A DNA stretch of 64,000 nucleotides. Source: Micromonospora sp. KC606. Lineage in GTDB: Bacteria; Actinomycetota; Actinomycetes; Mycobacteriales; Micromonosporaceae. The translations under genes were made by a program, and so were the position numbers. Positions 62,038 through 64,000 of this stretch are shown one piece after another; the first letter of the stretch is position 1; each line of letters begins with the position of its first letter. The stretch is from contig NZ_SMKN01000001.1 in the NCBI RefSeq assembly GCF_004348675.1, positions 1 through 64,000 of the forward strand, written 5' to 3'. The notes below the pieces were generated by a model. The model did no database searches and was not told the origin of the DNA. It was given only the letters and a program-made list of their open reading frames with translations.

Positions 62038-62909
62038 TCCTCGGCGTTGCCCAGGTGCCGGTAGTAGCTCCACAGGTCGTTGTGCGGCAGTTCGACACGT
62101 TCGCCCCGCTCGAGCTCCCACCACACGCCCGCCCAGTGCACCAGGAAGATCGGCGGCGACCAGTCCGTCACCAGCCGGCCATCGCGCACCGCGCCGAGCG
62201 GGTCGCCGGCCCACCGCTCCTGCGGGATGTCGCCCGGCGGCGGCTGACCCTCGCCGACCGCCCCGGCCAGCACCCGCAGGCTGGTGTACGGCCGGCCTGA
62301 CGTCACCATCAGATAATTCAGCAGCGGCATCTCCAGGGTCACCAGCGCCATGTGCCTCGCAAGCGCCAGTGCGGCGTCCAACCGCGGGCTCACTTCGGCG
62401 AACCGCAGGCACTCCTTGCGCGAGGCGATGAACTGGGTGCCGGCCGCATACGCGACCTGGTCGGGCGTCAACACCTCGGCGTCGTGGATGGACTCGTGCC
62501 ACACCCACCGAAAGAGGGCCGGATGGTCTGAGACTGTCGTGACAAAAGCGAACTTGTCGAGAAAGTCGTAGGCGAAGCTCATATCCCGCAGCACGATCGT
62601 GTCCGTGTCCACGTAGATGAACTCGTCGTACTCACCCTCCCAGGCGGCCAGCTTGCGGTAATGTCCCTTGACCTCTCCGTGAAATGCTCGGCTGATGTCG
62701 TCACAAGCCGCCAGGATGGCCGGGTCGCCGGACCAGATCGTAAAGTCGAAACGCGACTGCAGTCGCAGCAGGTCGTCAATATTGTCCGCAAACGGAATCA
62801 AGCACAGCGGCAACGATTTGTGGTAGGTCCGAAAACTGTTCAAGAATGCAATGGCCCGATCCAACACGTAATCATTGGCCAGAAAGTACACTCCGCGCCG
62901 AGGAGCCAT
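62016..62909 (-). CDS. GT-A-fold glycosyltransferase (GT8-like)
   Basis: A 297-residue protein. It opens G-V-Y-F-L-A-N-D-Y-V-L-D-R-A-I-A-F-L-N-S-F and carries a D-x-D metal site in F-I-Y-V-D-T-D-T-I-V-L at about 95-105. A late conserved block F-L-V-H-W-A-G-V-W lies at about 259-267, and there are no membrane helices. This is the layout of nucleotide-diphospho-sugar transferases related to GT8. ATG 62909 is favoured because the domain starts there, with GAGAGG about 12 bases upstream; the frame is open to 62966. A dyad similar to that of the main operon lies about 100 bases upstream, so it may share control and add a sugar to the same product. Confidence 0.8.
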   Translation of the reverse strand: MAPRRGVYFLANDYVLDRAIAFLNSFRTYHKSLPLCLIPFADNIDDLLRLQSRFDFTIWSGDPAILAACDDISRAFHGEVKGHYRKLAAWEGEYDEFIYVDTDTIVLRDMSFAYDFLDKFAFVTTVSDHPALFRWVWHESIHDAEVLTPDQVAYAAGTQFIASRKECLRFAEVSPRLDAALALARHMALVTLEMPLLNYLMVTSGRPYTSLRVLAGAVGEGQPPPGDIPQERWAGDPLGAVRDGRLVTDWSPPIFLVHWAGVWWELERGERVELPHNDLWSYYRHLGNAEDHLVDLP

Positions 62910-63006
62910 TTCGGAACACCCGCCTCTCCCGAAGACCGGCATCAAACTATCAGAACGGAGACGCATAGCTCAGGTAGCGAATCGGTGCAGCCCGGATGGG
63001 TATTAG

Positions 63007-63026
63007 GTCGTACGCCGACGTACTAC
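63007..63026. promoter_or_regulatory. 20-bp dyad GTCGTAC-N6-GTACTAC
   Basis: An inverted repeat with one mismatch and a six-base spacer lies about 100 bases upstream of the GT8-like gene. Its half-sites match those of the dyad at 60950-60969 in five or six of seven positions. A further half-site GTACTAC occurs at 63054-63060. Confidence 0.5.
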
Positions 63027-63074
63027 TTGGAGAGGGTGTAGGTCAGGACCCCGGTACTACAACCCGGATCTTGA

Positions 63075-63250
63075 AGCCTTGAAACCTGCTTCATGATCGT
63101 TTGCCGGTGATGCTGGCGTATGCCAGCCGGCACGGGCACGCGTTCATCGACCGGGGGTTTTCACCTGCCGGCGAGGAGGGTTGCCGGGAGATTGAACTTC
63201 GCTCCGCGCCTGATCCCCGGGTCACTCGTCACGGCATCCCAGTCCAGGTG
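63075..63250 (+). pseudogene. Possible IS701-type transposase scrap
   Basis: The frame V-M-L-A-Y-A-S-R-H-G-H-A-F-I-D-R-G resembles the core of IS701/IS4-type transposases, where an A-Y-A-S...G-H-A-F-I-D-R block precedes L-Y-L-P. The frame shifts straight after, and the next recognisable residues (F-H-L-P-A) lie in another frame. The rest of 62910-63454 has no gene. Tentative. Confidence 0.4.
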
Positions 63251-63466
63251 GATGCGCAGACGTCGTCAACCGCGGCCACGCAAGTCTTGCTCTGGCGAGT
63301 CTTCCTCGGTCCGACATCGTCGGAACGTCATCATCGCCTGCCAGCCGGCGCAGCATCGCGTCTCCACCGGTCCCGTTGCTGCCGGCCTCTTCGACGCGAC
63401 GCAGTACTCCGGCGCGCAGGCCGCCGCGTTCGACCAGGCGTAGCAGTCGGCTGATCCGCAACCGCG

Positions 63467-64000
63467 TTGGCAGGGCGTGGAGCCCCGCTGCCGGTCACGG
63501 CCGACCGTGACCCTCGGGACCGGTGGTACGTGGGCCTGCTCATCGGGGTAGCTACATCGATCGCGGCGAGCGTCCTGCTGTACGGACTACGGCGCGTGCT
63601 CGGCGACTGGTACGTGCCCCACGACGCCGGCAAACTGACAGCGTCAGCCCGGCCGTTGCACATCCGCAGGCATGATCGGTCCGGTACGGGTACTCGCCCC
63701 TGGGGCAGAGGCGTTCAGCTGCGTCCGGCGACCTCTACGAGGGTCTCCGGGGCGAGGGCAATGTCTGTTCACGTCGAGTGGGATCACCGAGACTGCCCGA
63801 TCGGCGTCTCCGATCACCGAGGCAGGAACGACAAACACTCCAGAGTGAACCTCCGCGCGCACCTGGTTCGGCGACCCGACCGCGACGGCCGCCTCGCCAG
63901 CGGTGGACAGCTGGCCCACCAGAGCATCGAGGACCTCGCTCACGCTGTGCTGGCCTCTGGCACCCGCTGCACCGACGGCAGCCTGGTGCCGAACATCTAC
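63467..64000 (+). CDS. Possible membrane protein running off the right edge
   Basis: A plus-strand frame is open from 63455 to the window end. Its first part reads D-R-W-Y-V-G-L-L-I-G-V-A, S-I-A-A-S-V-L-L-Y-G-L-R-R-V-L, one clear hydrophobic helix followed by Arg-rich sequence. TTG 63467 or GTG 63530 could be the start; neither has a ribosome site. The later part is Arg/His-rich and less convincing. On the other strand 63644-63943 has a more natural composition (V-F-V-V-P-A-S-V-I-G-D-A-D), so only one can be right there. The coordinates include the incomplete 3' end. Confidence 0.3.
   Translation, partial: MAGRGAPLPVTADRDPRDRWYVGLLIGVATSIAASVLLYGLRRVLGDWYVPHDAGKLTASARPLHIRRHDRSGTGTRPWGRGVQLRPATSTRVSGARAMSVHVEWDHRDCPIGVSDHRGRNDKHSRVNLRAHLVRRPDRDGRLASGGQLAHQSIEDLAHAVLASGTRCTDGSLVPNIY

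Noticed and set aside
63644-63943. Minus-strand 99-residue gene near the right edge
   Set aside because: The first 60 residues look natural, but the rest turns Arg/Pro-rich, there is no good ribosome site, and a competing plus-strand frame covers it. Not listed as a gene.
1-64000. tRNA, rRNA or riboswitch genes
   Set aside because: I looked for cloverleaf-like repeats, TTCGANTC-type T-loops next to acceptor stems, and long conserved leaders, and found none I could support by eye.

Overview
The window is high-GC DNA from an actinomycete. The supporting evidence is abundant GTG starts, codons ending in G or C, an AfsR/SARP regulator, an ECF41 sigma factor, a mycothiol-type nitroreductase homologue and several lantibiotic/natural-product genes. 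Micromonosporaceae is my best guess for the family, but no rRNA or tRNA is present to prove it. I read all genes from the sequence and searched no database.

Region 1 (1-47.8 kb) is a patchwork of small, ordinary accessory genes and wreckage. Intact-looking genes include two divergent MarR regulators sharing a short palindrome, an IS5-type insertion sequence with 28-bp ends, an MFS exporter, an AraC regulator, a RibD/DHFR-like reductase, a methyltransferase next to a TrmO-like protein, a three-gene ECF sigma/membrane operon, YdeI, rhodanese and Lrp genes, a GIDE-domain membrane protein, secreted proteins, a 1097-residue AfsR-type regulator, a secreted HNH nuclease, a Cds1-like PLP enzyme, an ECF41 sigma factor with its AhpD-like partner, a VOC protein, a DsbA-like reductase and an EamA exporter. 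Between them lie many broken genes: a LanB dehydratase, a resolvase and a tyrosine integrase tail, a GNAT gene cut by an IS3 element, a two-component system collapsed by deletion, an S8 protease with a frameshift and a stop, a LysR gene, and IS110, ISL3, Tn3, IS701 and IS630 scraps. Either this is a decaying integration hot spot or the draft sequence carries indel errors; single-base lesions in homopolymers make the second possibility real.

Region 2 (47.8-63.0 kb) is the most interesting part: a compact, intact, apparently co-transcribed leftward operon of ten genes, flanked by an orphan NarL-type response regulator and a further glycosyltransferase. In transcription order it encodes a GH5 glycosidase without a signal peptide, a tandem sugar-phosphate cyclase whose N-terminal half has lost its catalytic motifs, a fusion of a ROK sugar/cyclitol kinase with a zinc alcohol dehydrogenase, a phosphoglucose-isomerase-like protein, a HAD phosphatase/phosphomutase, an ABC-2 exporter (ATPase and permease), a GT2 glycosyltransferase, a Gfo/Idh oxidoreductase and a TIM-barrel sugar isomerase/epimerase. 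Nearly every junction is a start/stop overlap. The set reads as a cryptic pathway for a C7-cyclitol (valiolone-type pseudosugar) or related carbasugar glycoside: cyclise a sugar phosphate, phosphorylate and oxidise the ring, isomerise, dephosphorylate, glycosylate, export and perhaps trim by the glycosidase. Two 20-bp dyads of the same design sit upstream of the operon and of the outlying glycosyltransferase and are candidate regulator sites.

The cluster ends on the left exactly at an IS630 remnant that truncates an MFS gene, and on the right in IS-like debris.
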